Shown one piece after another: positions 47,881 through 57,899 of a stretch of DNA of 64,000 bases (its first letter is position 1; each line of letters starts with the position of its first letter). This DNA is from an uncultured Opitutia bacterium (GTDB lineage Bacteria > Verrucomicrobiota > Verrucomicrobiia > Opitutales > Opitutaceae): the NCBI GenBank assembly GCA_903896015.1, contig CAITWF010000117.1:1-64000 (forward strand), read 5' to 3'. The notes beneath the pieces are model-generated. The model was not told the origin of the DNA, searched no databases, and saw only the letters and a list, made by a program, of their open reading frames with translations. The position numbers and the translations under genes are program-made.

Positions 47881-50466
47881 ATGGATCTCGCCAAACTCAC
47901 CCAGATGTCGCGCCAAGCGGTCACCGACGCGCAGGCAATCGCACGCCGCCTCAATCACCACGAGGTCGACACATGGCATTTGCTCTCCGCGCTGCTCGCG
48001 CAGGAGGGCGGCGTGGTGTCCGGTTTGGTCGAGAAACTCGGCAGCGGTCCTGGCGCCATGCAACTCGCCGTCGAGCGCGAACTCGAAAAACTCCCGAAAG
48101 TTACCGGCAGCGTCGATACCTCGAAAGTTTACGTGACGCAGGCAGTCAACGATGTGCTGACGCGCGCCGAGGAGGAAGCGAAGTCACTCAAGGATGATTT
48201 CGTCTCGGTCGAGCATCTGCTGCTTGGACTGATCGATATTGGCAAACCCGAGGCGCTGAAAAAACTTTTCAAGAGCTTCGCGATCGATCGAGCGAAGTTG
48301 CTCAAGGCGCTCAAGGATCTGCGCGGCTCGCAGCGCGTGACGTCCGACAACCCCGAGGCGACCTACGCCGCGCTCGAAAAATACGGCACGGATCTCGTCG
48401 CACAGGCGCGCAAGGGAAAAATGGATCCGGTCATTGGCCGCGACGAAGAGATTCGCCGGACGATTCGCATTCTCTCGCGGAAAACGAAAAACAACCCGGT
48501 CCTCATCGGTGAGCCCGGCGTGGGCAAGACTGCGATCGTCGAGGGCCTCGCGCAGCGCATTCTCCGTGGTGACGTGCCGGAGGGATTGAAGGACAAGACG
48601 ATTTTCTCGCTCGATATGGGTGCGCTCGTCGCGGGGGCGAAATATCGCGGCGAGTTCGAGGAGCGGCTCAAGGCGGTGCTCGCCGAGGTGAAGGCCGCCG
48701 AGGGACGCATCATTCTGTTCATCGACGAACTGCACACGATCGTGGGCGTCGGCAAGAGTGAGGGCGCGATGGACGCGGGCAATCTGCTCAAGCCGATGCT
48801 CGCACGCGGTGAGCTGCACTGCATCGGCGCGACGACGCTCGACGAGTATCGCCAGCACATTGAGAAGGACGCTGCGTTGGAGCGTCGTTTCCAGCCGGTG
48901 GTCGTCGATCAGCCGAGTGTCGAGGATGCGTTGTCGATCCTGCGCGGCATCAAGGAGCGCTTTGAGTTGCACCACGGCGTGCGCATTCAGGACAACGCGC
49001 TCGTCGCCGCCGTCACGCTTTCCAACCGCTATATCACGGATCGTTTTCTGCCCGACAAGGCGATCGATCTCATGGACGAGGCGTGCGCGATGATTCGCAC
49101 CGAAATGGACTCGATGCCGCAGGAGCTCGACGAGCTTACGCGCAAGGTCCTGCGCCTCGAAATCGAGGAAACCGCGCTCGCCAAGGAAAAGGACGACGCC
49201 AGCAAACGCCGGCTCGACGTGCTGCGCAAGGAACTCGCCGAGGCTCGCGAGAAGGCCAAAGGCATCAAGCTGACTTGGGAGCGCGAGAAGGCCGCGATCC
49301 AAAAGACGAGGAAACAGCGCGAGGAAATCGAGGCGACGCGGCTTGAGATGGAGAAAGCTGAGCGCGCCTATGATCTCAACAAGGTAGCCGAGCTTCGGCA
49401 CGGCAAGCTGCCGCAACTCGAAGCGGAGTTGAAGCGCCTGGAAAAGAAGGGCGCGGAGCAGACCACCCTTTTCAAGGAAGAGGTTTCGGAAGAAGAGATC
49501 GCCGAAGTCGTTTCGAAGTGGAGCGGGGTGGCCGTCACGCGACTCGTCGAGGGCGAGAAGGATAAGTTGCTCCGGCTCGAGAGCGTGTTGCACGAGCGTG
49601 TCATTGGGCAGGACGAGGCGGTCACGCTCGTGACCGAGGCGATTCTGCGCGCGCGCAGCGGGATCAAGGATCCGCGCCGGCCGGTCGGGAGTTTTCTTTT
49701 TCTTGGGCCGACGGGGGTCGGCAAGACCGAACTCGCGAAGGCGCTGGCCGAGACGCTGTTCGATACGGAGGCCGCGATGGTGCGGATCGACATGTCGGAA
49801 TACATGGAGAAGCACAGCGTCGCGCGCATGATCGGCGCGCCTCCGGGCTACGTTGGCTATGATGAGGGCGGGCAACTCACCGAGGCTGTCCGGCGCAAGC
49901 CCTACGCCGTGATCCTCTTCGATGAAATCGAGAAGGCGCACCCGGATGTGTTCAACGTCCTGCTGCAGGTGCTCGACGACGGGCGCATCACCGACTCGCA
50001 GGGGCGCACCGTGGATTTCAAGAACACGATCATCATCATGACGTCGAACCTTGGTTCGCGTTTTCTCCTCGAGGGCGTGACGGGCAACACGATCCCTGAG
50101 GGCGTGCGCGAGAGCGTGATGGCGGACGTGCGCAAGGCGTTCCGCCCGGAATTTCTCAACCGCATCGACGAAACAATCCTCTTCAAGCCGCTCACGCTCG
50201 AGGAAATCGAGACGATCGTGGATTTGCTGCTGGTTGACCTCAACAAGCGGCTGGCAGATCGTCGCGTGACCGTGTCGCTCGACAAGAAGGCGAAGGAGTG
50301 GGCGGCGGAGAAGGGCTACGATCCGGTCTTCGGAGCGCGTCCGCTGAAGCGTTTTCTCCAGCGCAACATCGAGACGAAGCTGGCCCGCGCGCTCATCGCC
50401 GGGGAAATCGCCGAGGGCAGCGAGGTGAAATTCTCGGTCAAGGACGACGCGCTCGTGATGAAGTAA
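47881..50466 (+). CDS. clpB: ATP-dependent disaggregase ClpB
   Basis: ClpB is a hexameric AAA+ chaperone that pulls proteins out of aggregates with DnaK. The N-domain (about 1-145, [27 protein letters not shown] in part), first ATPase with P-loop GEPGVGKT (from residue 210), the coiled-coil middle domain (about 410-530, many Glu/Lys heptads) and the second ATPase with GPTGVGKT (from 609) are all present. There is no ClpP-binding loop as in ClpA. The ATG at 47881 gives 861 residues; the open frame upstream is antisense to the neighbouring gene. No Shine-Dalgarno motif is seen. Confidence 0.97.
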   Translation: MDLAKLTQMSRQAVTDAQAIARRLNHHEVDTWHLLSALLAQEGGVVSGLVEKLGSGPGAMQLAVERELEKLPKVTGSVDTSKVYVTQAVNDVLTRAEEEAKSLKDDFVSVEHLLLGLIDIGKPEALKKLFKSFAIDRAKLLKALKDLRGSQRVTSDNPEATYAALEKYGTDLVAQARKGKMDPVIGRDEEIRRTIRILSRKTKNNPVLIGEPGVGKTAIVEGLAQRILRGDVPEGLKDKTIFSLDMGALVAGAKYRGEFEERLKAVLAEVKAAEGRIILFIDELHTIVGVGKSEGAMDAGNLLKPMLARGELHCIGATTLDEYRQHIEKDAALERRFQPVVVDQPSVEDALSILRGIKERFELHHGVRIQDNALVAAVTLSNRYITDRFLPDKAIDLMDEACAMIRTEMDSMPQELDELTRKVLRLEIEETALAKEKDDASKRRLDVLRKELAEAREKAKGIKLTWEREKAAIQKTRKQREEIEATRLEMEKAERAYDLNKVAELRHGKLPQLEAELKRLEKKGAEQTTLFKEEVSEEEIAEVVSKWSGVAVTRLVEGEKDKLLRLESVLHERVIGQDEAVTLVTEAILRARSGIKDPRRPVGSFLFLGPTGVGKTELAKALAETLFDTEAAMVRIDMSEYMEKHSVARMIGAPPGYVGYDEGGQLTEAVRRKPYAVILFDEIEKAHPDVFNVLLQVLDDGRITDSQGRTVDFKNTIIIMTSNLGSRFLLEGVTGNTIPEGVRESVMADVRKAFRPEFLNRIDETILFKPLTLEEIETIVDLLLVDLNKRLADRRVTVSLDKKAKEWAAEKGYDPVFGARPLKRFLQRNIETKLARALIAGEIAEGSEVKFSVKDDALVMK

Positions 50467-50505
50467 AATGTGCGTTGAGGTCGGCGGGCGCGGTTGTCTC
50501 ACTGG

Positions 50506-51471
50506 ATGTCCATGTCCGCCGAACCCATCCGCTACCTCGATCGCGCCACACGCTCGGTAAAAACCGAGCAGATTTACGGCGAAAAGTGGTTGCGGTTCGC
50601 GTATGAGAATCCGGTCGGCCGGCTATTCGTTTGGGCGCTGGTGCGGCGCGCTATTTTCTCCCGCTGGTATGGCTGGCGCATGGGCATGGGAGCGCGGCGC
50701 GACGAAGAGGTGCAGGCCGCCCAGTTGTTCCGTATGATGCTCGGTGGTGGCGACAGCTCGGCGTTAATCCTGCCCTTCATCACGAAATACGGGATGGACG
50801 TCGACGAGTTCGCGAAGTCGGTCTTCGACTTCAGGACGTTCAACGAGTTTTTCTATCGCGCGCTGAAACCGACCGCGCGCCCCATCGCGCAAGGCGAGCG
50901 TGTGGCTGTGCTGCCGGCGGACGGACGGCATCTGGCGTTTGCCGATGCTGACACCGCTCCGGGGTATTACGTGAAGGGCCAGAAATTTTCTGTCGGTGAA
51001 CTATTGGGCGATGCCGCGCTCGCGCGACAATTCGCCGGTGCCGCGATCCTGATTTCGCGGCTGTGTCCAGTGGACTACCATCGGTTCCATTTTCCGGTCG
51101 CGGGCAAGCCGAATGAGTCGCGACTGATCAACGGCTGGCTTTACTCGGTGAGTCCGGTCGCGTTGCGACGGAATCTGCGCTACCTCGTGGAAAACAAGCG
51201 CGAGATCACGCTGATCGAATCGCCGGTGTTTGGCACCGTCGCGCAGATTGAAGTCGGTGCGACCAACGTCGGCTCGATCCGGCAAAGCTTCGTGCCGGGA
51301 CGCGCGGTGGCGAAGGGCGAGGAGAAGGGATTTTTCGCGTTCGGCGGGTCGTGCGTGATCACGTTGTTCCAGCGCGGGCGCATCCAGTTCGATGGCGATC
51401 TGCTGAAGCCGTGCGCGGAGGGATTGGAAGTTTACGCCAAGATGGGTGAGCGCCTCGGCGTGGCCGCCTAG
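50506..51471 (+). CDS. psd: Phosphatidylserine decarboxylase proenzyme
   Basis: Psd converts phosphatidylserine to phosphatidylethanolamine. The precursor cleaves itself to create a pyruvoyl group. The conserved His region CPVDYHRFHFP and the autocleavage site FFAFGGSCVI, where Gly-Ser replaces the common LGST, are visible near the C-terminus. The 321 residues start at an ATG at 50506 with another at 50512; either is possible. The N-terminus lacks a clear signal and is probably membrane-associated through basic and aromatic residues. Confidence 0.93.
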   Translation: MSMSAEPIRYLDRATRSVKTEQIYGEKWLRFAYENPVGRLFVWALVRRAIFSRWYGWRMGMGARRDEEVQAAQLFRMMLGGGDSSALILPFITKYGMDVDEFAKSVFDFRTFNEFFYRALKPTARPIAQGERVAVLPADGRHLAFADADTAPGYYVKGQKFSVGELLGDAALARQFAGAAILISRLCPVDYHRFHFPVAGKPNESRLINGWLYSVSPVALRRNLRYLVENKREITLIESPVFGTVAQIEVGATNVGSIRQSFVPGRAVAKGEEKGFFAFGGSCVITLFQRGRIQFDGDLLKPCAEGLEVYAKMGERLGVAA

Positions 51472-51527
51472 CCGGAGAGTCGAAGAGCGAATTGCTTTTT
51501 TCGTCCGCGCGTTGCCATGCTCCTGGG

Positions 51528-52841
51528 ATGAAATCGCTCCGATTCGGCCTGACCTTCCTCTGGGCTTCTGCGATCTCCCTCCGTGCCGCCGCTCCGTTGC
51601 CCTCTCTCGTCGATTATGCGGCCCAGCATACGGACGGGCGCGTCGCTTTCGCGTTCAACACGTCTGCCTATCAGGGCGACCTGAGTTCGTTGCCGATCGG
51701 AGTGTTTGATTCTGGCATTGGCGGACTGACCGTGCTCGAGGCGATTTACCAGCTCGACGCGTTCAACAACGAGACGCATGCGCCCGGCCCCGACGGGAAA
51801 CCCGATTTCGAGCACGAGCATTTCATTTATTTCGGCGATCAGGCGAACATGCCCTACGGTAACTATCCCAGCTCGGGAAAGACGGAATATCTCCGCGAGT
51901 TAATCATCAAGGACGTCACGTTCATGCTCGGCCAGCGCGCGTGGCCTGCCCGCAGCGATGCGGCGGAGTTCACCAAGCCGCCGGTGAAAGCGATCGTCAT
52001 CGCGTGCAACACCGCCACCGCCTACGGGCTGGCAGACGTGCGCGCGGCGATCGAGCGCTGGCATGTGCCGGTATTTGTCGTCGGGGTGGTGGAGGCCGGC
52101 GCCCGCGGAGTCGCGCCGGTTGCCGCCGGCATCGCACCGCAGTCTGTGGCCGTCTTTGCCACGGTCGGCACGTGCGCCAGCGAGGCTTACCCGCGCGCCA
52201 TCGAAGCGCATTTGCGCGAGACCGGCCAGCTCGGCCGCCCCGTGATTCAGGAAGGCTCACCGAAATTGGCGGGCGCCATCGAGGGCGATCCTACGTGCCT
52301 GTTGCCGGGTCTCACTCCGCGCGAGTCGGTCAATAAAATCGTCCACGACGAAATTGCCACGCTCGTGGAGGCGCATCGCCAAAGCGGCAGCGCGGCGCCC
52401 ATCGGCAGCATTGTGCTCGGCTGCACGCACTATCCGCTCGTGCAGGACGAGATCGCCCGGGCATTCGCGGACTTGCGTCAAAGCGATGCCCGCTATCGCC
52501 CGCTGATTGCTGAGAAAATGGAATTTGTGAATCCGGCCGAACTGACCGCAAAGGAGCTTTATCAGCGACTGACCGAAACGAAACGTTTCCTGCGCCCCGG
52601 CGCGACGCCGGCGGTGGCGCATGATCTCTTCTATGTTTCGGTCGCGAATCCCAAGAGCCCGACTGCGAAGCTCGACGCCGCTGGCGCCCTCGAGACCACT
52701 TACAAATACGGCCGCGCTCCGGGCGGCTTTGAGGTGGAGGACACCAAGGGTGTGCCCATGCAGCTCGCCGAGTTGCCTCCGTCCAGCGCCAACCTGATCC
52801 GGGAAAAACTTCCGGCCGTCGCTCGTCACCTGCAACCCTAA
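51528..52841 (+). CDS. Exported glutamate-racemase homolog
   Basis: The protein contains the Asp/Glu racemase signatures GVFDSGIGGLTV (about 58-69), YFGDQANMPYGN, ACNTATAYG with catalytic Cys-160, and LGCTHYPLV with catalytic Cys-299. Both acid/base cysteines are thus present. Unlike MurI it starts with a signal peptide (MKSLRFGLTFLWASAISLRAAA). It is 437 residues against about 270, with an extra segment before the core, inserts within it and about 100 extra residues at the end. The start at 51528 was chosen for the signal peptide. An exported amidase follows after 18 bases. It may make or degrade D-glutamate outside the cytoplasm; that is inferred. Confidence 0.82.
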   Translation: MKSLRFGLTFLWASAISLRAAAPLPSLVDYAAQHTDGRVAFAFNTSAYQGDLSSLPIGVFDSGIGGLTVLEAIYQLDAFNNETHAPGPDGKPDFEHEHFIYFGDQANMPYGNYPSSGKTEYLRELIIKDVTFMLGQRAWPARSDAAEFTKPPVKAIVIACNTATAYGLADVRAAIERWHVPVFVVGVVEAGARGVAPVAAGIAPQSVAVFATVGTCASEAYPRAIEAHLRETGQLGRPVIQEGSPKLAGAIEGDPTCLLPGLTPRESVNKIVHDEIATLVEAHRQSGSAAPIGSIVLGCTHYPLVQDEIARAFADLRQSDARYRPLIAEKMEFVNPAELTAKELYQRLTETKRFLRPGATPAVAHDLFYVSVANPKSPTAKLDAAGALETTYKYGRAPGGFEVEDTKGVPMQLAELPPSSANLIREKLPAVARHLQP

Positions 52842-52859
52842 GCCGACAAACCTCCGCCT

Positions 52860-54419
52860 TTGAAAATCAGAATTCTGTTCGGTTTCATGCTGCTCAATGT
52901 GATCGCACGGGCTGAGTTCCCTTTTTCCGAGGCGACGATTGATTCGCTCCAGGCGCAGATGGCGGCGGGCAAACTGACCTCGCATGATCTCACCGCTGCC
53001 TACCTCGCGCGAATTGCCGCGATCGACAAGGCCGGCCCCAAACTCAACGCCGTCCTTGAGCTCAATCCCGACGCGCTGATCATTGCCGATGCGCTCGATG
53101 CCGAGCGCAAGTCCGGCCGCGTGCGTGGTCCGCTCCATGGCATTCCAATTCTGATTAAGGACAACATCGACACGGCCGATCGGATGCAGACGACGGCAGG
53201 CTCGCTGGCGCTCGTCGGTCAGAAAGTGCCGCGCGATGCGCACATCGCTGCGCGGCTGCGGGCGGCTGGCGCGGTGATTCTTGGCAAAACGAACCTCAGC
53301 GAGTGGGCGAACTACCGCGGCAACAATTCCTCCAGCGGCTGGAGTGGTCGCGGCGGCCAGACACACAACCCCTATTCGCTCGATCGCAGCCCGTCGGGCT
53401 CGAGCTCAGGCTCGGGCGCGGCGGCTTCGGCGAATCTCTGTGTCGTCGCGATCGGCACCGAGACAAATGGTTCGATTATGTCGCCGGCGTCGGCGTGCGG
53501 GCTCGTGGGCGTTAAGCCCACCGTGGGACTCGTGAGTCGCGATGGCATCATCCCGATCTCGGCGTCGCAGGACACCGCCGGACCCATGGCGCGCACCGTG
53601 CGCGATGCCGCGCTCGTGCTCGCCGCAATCGCCGATCGCGATGAACGCGACGACGCGACGAAGAAGATTCCGGTTGGATTGCTCGCGGCACTCGCGGCGC
53701 CGTTGACGAAGGATGCGTTGCGCGGCGCGCGGATTGGCGTGGTGCGCGCCGGCTTCGGGTTTCACGCGCGAATGGAGACGGAGTTGAACAACCTCGTCGC
53801 CCTGCTGCGCGACGCCGGCGCCGAAGTGATCGATCCGGTGGCGATTCCGTCGTTGACCAAGCTTGGTGCCTCGACGGGGTTGGTGCTCTCCTACGAATTC
53901 AAAGACGGCCTCAATCGCTACCTCGGCGAACCGGGTCGTGCGACGCCGGTGAAATCGCTCGCCGAGCTGATCGCGTTCAATGACGCGCACCGCGCTGACG
54001 AGCTGCCGTTTTTCGGACAGGAGCTTTTCACCGCGGCACAGGCGCGCGGGCCGCTGACCGACAAGGCTTATGTCGAGGCGCGCGAAGCCTGCCTTCGGCT
54101 CACGCGGGCCGAGGGCATCGACGCCGTGATGGACGAAAACAAACTCGACGCACTCGTGTATTACACGAAGGGCGTGGCTACGCTCACCGATCCGCTGAAC
54201 GGCGAGGGCGGCAGCGGCGGCAGCGCGACGCTTGCGGCGGTCGCGGGCTACCCGAGTGTGACGGTGCCGGCGGCGAATTTCTTTGGACTGCCGGTCGGTC
54301 TGTCGTTTGTCGGCCGTGCTTGGAGCGAGCCAAAGCTGCTCGCGCTCGCGGCGGACTTCGAGGCGCGCACGCACGTGCGCCAGGAGCCGCAGCTGCTGCC
54401 GACCGCCGAGTTGCCGTGA
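52860..54419 (+). CDS. Exported amidase-signature hydrolase
   Basis: Amidase-signature enzymes hydrolyse amide bonds with a Ser-cisSer-Lys triad. Here Lys lies in PILIKDNIDT, the first Ser in SPSGSSSGSGAAASA and the nucleophile region in IGTETNGSI. A signal peptide (KIRILFGFMLLNVIARA) is best served by the TTG start at 52860; an ATG nine codons later would shorten it. The length of 519 residues is normal for the family. It is probably co-transcribed with the exported racemase homolog. It is not GatA, since gatB and gatC are absent and the protein is exported. Confidence 0.9.
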   Translation: MKIRILFGFMLLNVIARAEFPFSEATIDSLQAQMAAGKLTSHDLTAAYLARIAAIDKAGPKLNAVLELNPDALIIADALDAERKSGRVRGPLHGIPILIKDNIDTADRMQTTAGSLALVGQKVPRDAHIAARLRAAGAVILGKTNLSEWANYRGNNSSSGWSGRGGQTHNPYSLDRSPSGSSSGSGAAASANLCVVAIGTETNGSIMSPASACGLVGVKPTVGLVSRDGIIPISASQDTAGPMARTVRDAALVLAAIADRDERDDATKKIPVGLLAALAAPLTKDALRGARIGVVRAGFGFHARMETELNNLVALLRDAGAEVIDPVAIPSLTKLGASTGLVLSYEFKDGLNRYLGEPGRATPVKSLAELIAFNDAHRADELPFFGQELFTAAQARGPLTDKAYVEAREACLRLTRAEGIDAVMDENKLDALVYYTKGVATLTDPLNGEGGSGGSATLAAVAGYPSVTVPAANFFGLPVGLSFVGRAWSEPKLLALAADFEARTHVRQEPQLLPTAELP

Positions 54420-54489
54420 GCGCGCGATGAGATTCGCCGCTTGCGTCTGTCGGTCAAAAATCCGAAATCCCAGCGCGAAACTCACTCTC

Positions 54490-54573
54490 GCTCGGGTGAT
54501 GGAATGGCAGACATGCGGGTCTTAGAAGCCCGTGCCGTAAGGCGTGCAGGTTCGAGTCCTGTCCCGAGCACCA
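54490..54573 (+). tRNA. tRNA-Leu (anticodon UAG)
   Basis: All arms can be folded by hand: acceptor GCTCGGG (54490-54496) with CCCGAGC (54563-54569), a 3-bp D stem, anticodon stem CGGGT/GCCCG with loop CTTAGAA and anticodon TAG at 54523-54525, a long type-II variable arm (TGCC-GTAA-GGCG), and the T stem GCAGG/CCTGT with TTCGAGT. The CCA end is encoded (54571-54573). It is 84 bases long. It reads CUA and probably other CUN leucine codons. Confidence 0.97.
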
Positions 54574-54574
54574 A

Positions 54575-54597
54575 GGCGCGATGCGCCGCGTCCTTTT
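54575..54597 (+). terminator. Short terminator after tRNA-Leu
   Basis: GGCGC (54575-54579) and GCGCC (54583-54587) form a tight 5-bp stem two bases after the CCA end, followed by GCGTCCTTTT. The stem is short and the T run begins late, so efficiency may be modest. It overlaps the last bases of the convergent regulator gene. Confidence 0.45.
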
Positions 54598-55633
54598 ACT
54601 TCGACGGCGGAGCACTGCGCAGTGTCGGGCCGTCCATCCACCGCGCCGGGATTGTCGTGGTCGAGGGCCACTCGGGGATCCCGGTCTCGTTGCGCTGAAG
54701 TTGGGCGATCAGCAGCTCTGCGCCGCGCGCTCCGAGCTGGCGCGGCAGAAGATCGAGACCCGCGCAGGGACGTGTTTTCATGAGCACATTGAGCGAGACG
54801 AAACCGTGCGTCGCGGGCACCTGTGCGCCGCCCGCCTCCATCCAGTCGATGGCCTCGGTGTTGTGGCCGAGGACGACGTCGGGCTTGTGGCGCTGAAACC
54901 ACGCGGTGAACGTCTCGCGCGAAAATTTTTCCGCGATAAGCGGCGGCACAGGTCTGATGCCGGCGTGGCTCTCCTGAAACGCGCGAAAGGCCGCGCCCCA
55001 GCGGTATTGCAGCCGCTCGTCCTGATGCTTCTGCAGAAACAATCCCGGCCGTGTGTAGCCGAGTGCGGCGAGCCGCTGCAGCGCGGCGAGCAGCGATCGA
55101 TAATGATCGGAGCAGACCGAGTGAAGCGCCGGCCGCTCAATGATGTAGTCCGTGTAGATGCCGGCGAAGCGCGTCCAATCGAGGTTCGACAGGTCGGGCT
55201 CACCCCAGGCGGGCAGCAGGATCACTCCGTGGATGCCGCGCGACTGGAGGATCGAATCGAGACGTTGCACGGAAAGTCCGGCGCGGCCGACGATGAATTT
55301 CTCCAACTTGAAACCGAGCTCCGTCGCCCGCGTCTGTGCGCCGAGCGCCAGCTCGCTGTGATAGCGCGCGGCGTATTCCGGTCGATCGAGTTCGTGAAAA
55401 TCCACTGCCGCGATCACGCCGCGAAACGCCGTGCCGCGCGAACGCCGCAGCTCCGACATCAGCGCACCGGCGAGCGGATTGCGGCGGTAGCCGGCTTCGC
55501 GGGCGGCCTTCTTCACTCGCGCCGCCGTGGCGGGATCGACGCGCAGGGAGCCGCGCAGGGCGTCCGAGACTGTCGTGCGCGACAGCCCGAGCGTGCGGGC
55601 GAGGGAGCGGAGAGTGGGGGCGGGACCGGACAT
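54596..55633 (-). CDS. LacI-family transcriptional regulator
   Basis: The N-terminal helix-turn-helix (TLRSLARTLGLSRTTVSDALRG, read in part, about residues 7-28) and hinge region precede a periplasmic-binding-protein-like sensor domain (about 65-340). The start at 55633 (MSGPAPTLRSL) gives 345 residues. It diverges from the SSS transporter gene, and a dyad sits immediately in front of its start, so it probably represses the transporter and itself. The ligand is unknown; the neighbours suggest a plant-derived sugar. Confidence 0.9.
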   Translation of the reverse strand: MSGPAPTLRSLARTLGLSRTTVSDALRGSLRVDPATAARVKKAAREAGYRRNPLAGALMSELRRSRGTAFRGVIAAVDFHELDRPEYAARYHSELALGAQTRATELGFKLEKFIVGRAGLSVQRLDSILQSRGIHGVILLPAWGEPDLSNLDWTRFAGIYTDYIIERPALHSVCSDHYRSLLAALQRLAALGYTRPGLFLQKHQDERLQYRWGAAFRAFQESHAGIRPVPPLIAEKFSRETFTAWFQRHKPDVVLGHNTEAIDWMEAGGAQVPATHGFVSLNVLMKTRPCAGLDLLPRQLGARGAELLIAQLQRNETGIPEWPSTTTIPARWMDGPTLRSAPPSK

Positions 55634-55634
55634 T

Positions 55635-55664
55635 CTCGGACTGTCAGACTTTCCGAGCGTCGGA
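55635..55664. promoter_or_regulatory. Overlapping inverted repeats, probable LacI-type operator
   Basis: CTCGGA (55635-55640) and TCCGAG (55652-55657) are inverted copies. The second half also pairs with TCGGA (55660-55664) across GCG. The element begins one base in front of the regulator start codon, in the 152-base divergent space. This placement fits autoregulation by the regulator, but binding is inferred. Confidence 0.4.
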
Positions 55665-55785
55665 TGGGAACGCAACCGTTTTCCGGCGTGCGCCGTGTCA
55701 TGGCGGACCGCGCCGAACGCTCCGGCGCAATGCGGGCTCGCCGCCGCGGGGCGCGCCGCTCACGTTTTCGGTTCAACCCCGCCCC

Positions 55786-57822
55786 ATGATTTTCGGCAGC
55801 CTGCACGTCCTCGATCTCGCCATCATCGTCGCCTACCTCGTCACCGTTGTGCTGATTGGGAAATTTGCGTCGAAAGGCACGGGGAGTGAGGAAGGATTTT
55901 TTCTCGCGGGCCGAAAGCTCGGCAAGCTCTACCAATTCTTCCTCAACTTTGGCAACGCCACCGAGCCGCAGGGTGCGGTGAGCACAGCGAGCTTCGTCTA
56001 CCAGCAGGGCGCCCCCGGCTCATGGCTTTCGTTTCAGACAGTGTTCATGAATCCGTACTTTTGGTTCATGAACGTCTGGTTCCGCCGCGTGCGCCTCACG
56101 ACGCTCGCCGACCTGTTCGAGGATCGGTTCGCGAGCCGCGGCCTTTCGATGTTTTACGCGCTGTTCCAGATTCTGGTGGCGTGCGTGTTTCTCGGGTTCG
56201 GCAACGTCACCGCCTATAAAATTGCCTCGTCGCTCGTCGTGAAACCCGAAGCGACGTGGACCGTCGCCGACCGCGCGTCGATCGAGGGCTACCGCGACCT
56301 AAAGGCGCTCGAAAAGCAAAACACCACTGCCGCCCTCACCGGCGATGCAAAGGCGAAGCTCGATCTGCTTCGCGATCGTGATGCGCGCGGCGAACTTCAC
56401 AGCTATATCACGGTGCTGAACGACATCGCGTTCTACGCCGCGTTCGCGCTCGTCGTCGGCACCTACATCGTGCTCGGCGGCATGTCGGCCGCGGCGGTGA
56501 ACGAGGGCCTGCAAAGCGTGCTGATTATTGTCTTCTCGCTGCTGCTGATCCCGACCGGACTCCACGCGATCGGCGGGTGGCATGCGCTCGCGCAGAAGAT
56601 CCCGGCGCGGATGTTCGATCTTTTCGGCGCGGGTGGCTCGGATCAGTTCTCGGTCGTGGCGCTCGGCGCGATTCTCCTCGTGAGCGTCGTCCAGAACGCT
56701 GGCCTCAGCCACAACATGGGCATCTGCGGCTCGGCGAAAGACGAGTTCGCGGCGCGCAGTGGCGTCTCGGGCAATTATCTCAAGCGTCTCATGATTATCA
56801 TGTGGGCGTTTGCCGGGTTGATCGCGATCGCGCTCTTCGGCGCGGGCGGACTTTCCGATCCGGATGCGACGTGGGGCGCGCTGTCGAACCGGCTGCTCGG
56901 CCCGGGGCTCATCGGGCTCATGCTGGCGGGCGTGCTCGCCGGCACGATGTCGACACTCGCGGCGAAGGCCCTCGCGATCTCGTCGCTCTTCGTGCGCAAC
57001 GTCTACCGCCCGATTTGGCCCGGCCTCACGCAGCATCAGGGGGTCTTCTATGCGCGCTGCACCATCGTCGCCGTCCTCATCCTCGGAGCAGTCTCGGCGT
57101 CGCTCATGGGCAGCTTCCTGTCGATCGTGAACATCGTGCTCACGGTGAACATCCCGTTCGGTGCCGCCGTGCTGCTGACGTTTTGGTGGCGGCGCGTGAC
57201 GGCTCCTGCCGTGTGGGCGTGCGTGCTGCTCTCGACGCTCACGATTCTCGTCGTGCCGTGGACGGCGGCGAATGTCCCGGCGCTCGCGCGCGACCCGGCG
57301 CTCGCGCAGATGAGTACAAAGCCGGGCAAGGGTGTTTTCTTTGATGCCGTCGTGCACGAGCGCGCCGCCGATCTCGCGAGCCCGCTGATCGCGAAACCCG
57401 GTCTGTTCAATAACCGCTTCAACGTCGAGGCGTGGCTGCTCGGCCGGGCAGGGCTTGATGTCGTCGCGATGACGCCAAACCAGCGGTTCACCGCACAGTT
57501 TTTCTTCGACGGCCTGTTCCCGTTTGCGCTGCTAATCCTCGTCAGCCTCGCGACCAAGCCAACCGATCCGGCGCGCGTGGCGGTGTTCTACGGCAAGATG
57601 AAGACACCCGTGGGCGAAACGCCCGAACTCGAAGCCGCGGCAATCGAGCAGACGCGCGCGGCCCCCGCTCGGTTTGAAGACATGAAACTCTTCGGTGCCG
57701 CTTCATGGTGGGAATTTTGCAAGTGGGACCGCGTCGATGCGATCGGATTCCTCATATGCAGCGCTCTGTCCGGGGCGATTGTGCTGCTGTTCATCGGGCT
57801 GCTGCGCTGGGCGGCGCCGTGA
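55786..57822 (+). CDS. Sodium:solute symporter (SSS family)
   Basis: About 13-14 hydrophobic helices are visible in 678 residues, beginning LDLAIIVAYLVTVVLIG. The family segment GSEEGFFLAGRKLG and the sodium-site helices (for example AGVLAGTMSTLAAKALAISSLFVRNVY, read in part) mark the SSS family. A charged insert of about 50 residues lies between helices (about 145-195), and a soluble segment of about 60 residues lies near the C-terminus (about 505-565). The ATG at 55786 was chosen; the frame is open far upstream but runs antisense to the regulator. It probably imports a sugar or uronate under control of the divergent LacI protein. Confidence 0.92.
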   Translation: MIFGSLHVLDLAIIVAYLVTVVLIGKFASKGTGSEEGFFLAGRKLGKLYQFFLNFGNATEPQGAVSTASFVYQQGAPGSWLSFQTVFMNPYFWFMNVWFRRVRLTTLADLFEDRFASRGLSMFYALFQILVACVFLGFGNVTAYKIASSLVVKPEATWTVADRASIEGYRDLKALEKQNTTAALTGDAKAKLDLLRDRDARGELHSYITVLNDIAFYAAFALVVGTYIVLGGMSAAAVNEGLQSVLIIVFSLLLIPTGLHAIGGWHALAQKIPARMFDLFGAGGSDQFSVVALGAILLVSVVQNAGLSHNMGICGSAKDEFAARSGVSGNYLKRLMIIMWAFAGLIAIALFGAGGLSDPDATWGALSNRLLGPGLIGLMLAGVLAGTMSTLAAKALAISSLFVRNVYRPIWPGLTQHQGVFYARCTIVAVLILGAVSASLMGSFLSIVNIVLTVNIPFGAAVLLTFWWRRVTAPAVWACVLLSTLTILVVPWTAANVPALARDPALAQMSTKPGKGVFFDAVVHERAADLASPLIAKPGLFNNRFNVEAWLLGRAGLDVVAMTPNQRFTAQFFFDGLFPFALLILVSLATKPTDPARVAVFYGKMKTPVGETPELEAAAIEQTRAAPARFEDMKLFGAASWWEFCKWDRVDAIGFLICSALSGAIVLLFIGLLRWAAP

Positions 57823-57899
57823 GGTGGGTGGCGGTGATGCCGTAGTCCGAAGTTGCGTGGCACGGCTGTTTGCGGGCAGGGTCTGTAGTCGTAGCCGCC

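Noticed and set aside
48184-50502. 772-codon open frame on the minus strand opposite clpB
   Set aside because: It is a long antisense shadow of a well-conserved gene; its composition (Arg, Asp, His, Leu-rich) and lack of motifs argue against coding.
55336-55785. 150-codon upstream extension of the SSS transporter
   Set aside because: It runs antisense to the LacI gene; a membrane protein starting MIFGSLHVLDLAIIV at 55786 fits the SSS family.
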